In this document: positions 6,935-7,985 of the stretch, piece after piece
Position numbering within the stretch: position 1 is the first letter of the stretch
How the letters are laid out: each line of letters opens with the position of its first letter
Assembly (NCBI GenBank): GCA_007133145.1
Contig: SLNF01000169.1
Span: forward strand, 1 to 7,985
Reading direction: 5' to 3'
From: Nitriliruptorales bacterium
GTDB lineage: Bacteria; Actinomycetota; Nitriliruptoria; Euzebyales; Egibacteraceae
Length of the DNA stretch: 7,985 nucleotides
Translations under genes and position numbers: made by a program
Notes under the pieces: model-generated
Told to the model about the DNA's origin: nothing
Database searches by the model: none
What the model saw: only the letters and a program-made list of their open reading frames with translations

Positions 6935-7594
6935 CTAGGCGAGCAGGTTCGCGACGCGCTCCGCGATGGCCCGGCCGAGCGCCGCGTTGTTCTCAGGGGT
7001 GAAGTGCACGCCGTCGACCCCGTCGGTCGAGGTCACCTCGCCGGCGTCGAGGAAGGCCGCCCCGAAGGTCCCCGCAACACCGGCGTAGAGCGCGGGGAGC
7101 CCCTCGGTCTTGGCCTTGCCCCCGCGGAACACCTCGCGGTGCCACGGGTCGGTGATCTCGCCGAGCGGCGGGGGCGCGACGACGAGCGCGGCGGGCGCGG
7201 GGTAGGCGGTGCCGACGCCGCCGGCGGAAGCGGCCACGGCGAGGAGGAGGTCGGCGAGGCCCACGGCGATGTCGAACGGCTCACGGGCGAAGTACTGCTT
7301 CGTGTCGTTCGTGCCGAGCATGATGACGACGAGGTCGAGCGGCAGGTGGGTCGCGAGGGCCGCCGGCAGGTACGCCGCCCCGTTGAGCCGGCCGTCGAGG
7401 GGGTCGTCGGCATTGGTCGTGCGGCCGCTGAGGCCCTCCTCGACGACCTCGTAGCCCTCACCGAGGGCCTCGAGCATCACCCCGGTCCAGCGTTGGGCGA
7501 AGGGGTAGCGGGTGGTGGGCACGAAGTCGCCACTGGGCACCCACCCCCAGGTCAGCGAATCGCCGAAGGCGAGGATGCGCTTGTCGTCGGCCAT
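6935..7594 (-). CDS. SGNH-family arylesterase/acyltransferase, MsAcT-like
   Basis: This 219-residue protein closely resembles the M. smegmatis arylesterase/acyltransferase MsAcT (216 residues) along its whole length. That enzyme hydrolyses short esters but also transfers acyl groups to alcohols or peroxide in water, and forms an octamer with narrow hydrophobic channels. SGNH blocks are all present: GDSLTWG at 11-17 with nucleophile Ser13, EEGLSGRTTN at 52-61, LGTND at 93-97 with oxyanion Asn96, and DGVDGVHFT at 191-199 with Asp194 and His197. These match Ser11, Asn94, Asp192 and His195 of MsAcT. Segments LPLDLVVIMLGTNDTK and SAGGVGTAYPAP are almost identical to MsAcT. Differences near the active site are Gly57 where MsAcT has Ala55 (an oxyanion-hole residue) and Val196 for Ile194. 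There is no signal peptide, so it is cytoplasmic. The ATG at 7594 has GGAGGT six bases upstream and a SigA-like promoter before it, so it is likely expressed alone. The physiological substrate of this family is not established. Confidence 0.93.
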   Translation of the reverse strand: MADDKRILAFGDSLTWGWVPSGDFVPTTRYPFAQRWTGVMLEALGEGYEVVEEGLSGRTTNADDPLDGRLNGAAYLPAALATHLPLDLVVIMLGTNDTKQYFAREPFDIAVGLADLLLAVAASAGGVGTAYPAPAALVVAPPPLGEITDPWHREVFRGGKAKTEGLPALYAGVAGTFGAAFLDAGEVTSTDGVDGVHFTPENNAALGRAIAERVANLLA

Positions 7595-7600
7595 GCCGGG

Positions 7601-7606
7601 ACCTCC
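7601..7606 (-). promoter_or_regulatory. Ribosome-binding site of the SGNH hydrolase gene
   Basis: GGAGGT on the minus strand, six bases before the ATG at 7594. It is a near-consensus Shine-Dalgarno sequence and predicts efficient translation. Confidence 0.8.
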
Positions 7607-7653
7607 GTGGGCTGAGAAGGCGCCGAGGGCGGCTGCCGACCCGGCGTCGTGCG

Positions 7654-7683
7654 ACGGTACGGCGACCGGCGAGACGGCGTCAA
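7654..7683 (-). promoter_or_regulatory. SigA-type promoter of the SGNH hydrolase gene
   Basis: The minus strand reads TTGACG (7683-7678), an 18-base spacer, then TACCGT (7659-7654). The -35 matches consensus in five of six positions and the -10 fits the actinobacterial TANNNT pattern. Transcription would start near 7647, leaving a leader of about 50 bases that contains the ribosome-binding site. It lies just beyond the end of the upstream gene and its candidate terminator, where a promoter would be expected. Confidence 0.6.
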
Positions 7684-7719
7684 CGTGCGGACGGCCAGCA
7701 GGGCGGTCGGGGGCCGCGA

Positions 7720-7733
7720 GCCTCCCGGGAGGC
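7720..7733 (-). terminator. Palindrome just after the unrecognised upstream gene, possible terminator
   Basis: A perfect 14-base palindrome, GCCTCCCGGGAGGC, starts two bases after the TGA of the upstream gene. As RNA it can form a five-pair stem with a CCGG loop. It is short and has no T tract, but its position directly at the 3' end of the gene and before the hydrolase promoter suits a transcript end. Confidence 0.35.
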
Positions 7734-7735
7734 GC

Positions 7736-7985
7736 TCAGTGGCAGCGGGTCTCGTCGAGGAGGTCCATCGTCGGGAAGTCGTCGCCGAAGAGCTCGCCGG
7801 TGTCGGGCCGGTAGAGCAGCGCGAAGGGCTGGCTCGACCCCAGCGCCGATGTCGTGCCGGTGACGTGCCAGTAGCCGTCACCGACGTCGCGACCCTCGAG
7901 GCTCTCGGGCACGATCCCGCATGAGCGCAGCTTCGCGTCGACCGCGGCGAGGACGGGGTCGAGCGGAGGCGGGGGCGGCGGGGGC
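7736..7985 (-). CDS. Unrecognised protein, C-terminal 82 residues, with proline tract (cut by window edge)
   Basis: Reading the minus strand from the window edge, one frame stays open to a TGA at 7738-7736 and gives an 82-residue tail. It begins inside a run of seven prolines (residues 1-7 of the fragment), followed by a compact segment: an amphipathic helix LDPVLAAVDAKLRSCG, then predicted strands around GYWHVTG, PFALLYRP and GELFGDD, ending in DETRCH. Two cysteines, at fragment positions 22 and 81, could form a disulfide. The Pro tract looks like an interdomain or cell-wall-spanning linker, so this could be the C-terminal domain of a secreted protein or lipoprotein; that is inference only, as the N-terminus is outside the window. 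There is no start codon near the edge, so it is easily missed by start-based gene calling. Codon bias matches the neighbouring genes, and a different frame over the same bases (7881-7552) is rich in Arg, Ser and Thr and looks like a shadow. No family was recognised. Confidence 0.72.
   Translation of the reverse strand, partial: PPPPPPPLDPVLAAVDAKLRSCGIVPESLEGRDVGDGYWHVTGTTSALGSSQPFALLYRPDTGELFGDDFPTMDLLDETRCH

Noticed and set aside
1..7985. Hidden defence system, mobile element, CRISPR array or horizontally acquired island
   Set aside because: All genes share strand, codon bias and housekeeping or signalling functions; no transposase, integrase, spaced repeats, attachment-like repeats or composition break was found.

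Overview
The window is very GC-rich (over 70% by eye, with strong G/C bias at third codon positions). All seven supported genes lie on the minus strand, so transcription runs from high to low coordinates. The gene content fits a high-GC actinobacterium (Actinomycetota): a close relative of the Mycolicibacterium smegmatis acyltransferase/arylesterase MsAcT, an FGGY glycerol-type kinase coupled to a GlpA-like dehydrogenase, and actinobacterial-style SigA promoter and GGAGG ribosome-binding sites. The class within the phylum cannot be fixed from this sequence. No tRNA, rRNA, CRISPR array, insertion sequence or prophage gene was seen.

Layout in transcription order. (1) 7985-7736: the last 82 codons of an unrecognised protein with a seven-proline tract, cut by the window edge. 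(2) 7594-6935: a 219-aa SGNH hydrolase of the MsAcT family with its own recognisable promoter. (3) 6729-5068: a 553-aa soluble diguanylate cyclase with three PAS-type sensory segments and intact GGDEF and I-site motifs, followed by a hairpin at 5018-5041. (4) 4919-3240: a 559-aa Na/Pi-cotransporter-family protein with a C-terminal PhoU-like helical domain. (5) 3004-1: a tightly packed operon of a glycerol-kinase-like FGGY kinase, a GlpA-like FAD dehydrogenase with a C-terminal BFD-type [2Fe-2S] domain, and the first 45 codons of a second FAD-binding oxidoreductase. Both junctions in this operon are stop/start overlaps.

How they fit together. The left three genes form one functional unit: a polyol (probably glycerol) is phosphorylated, and the polyol phosphate is oxidised by an FAD/Fe-S dehydrogenase that probably passes electrons through the second flavoprotein. 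The kinase lacks the Arg of the glycerol-binding NQRET motif (it reads NQGET), so its substrate should not be taken as settled. The hydrolase, cyclase and phosphate transporter look like independent single-gene units that share orientation but have no evident common pathway.

There is no convincing sign of an undescribed defence, mobile or RNA-based system here. The most interesting points are the altered substrate pocket of the kinase in its dehydrogenase operon, and the MsAcT-like acyltransferase with an Ala-to-Gly change in the oxyanion hole. Long plus-strand open frames run opposite nearly every gene and are antisense artefacts of the base composition.
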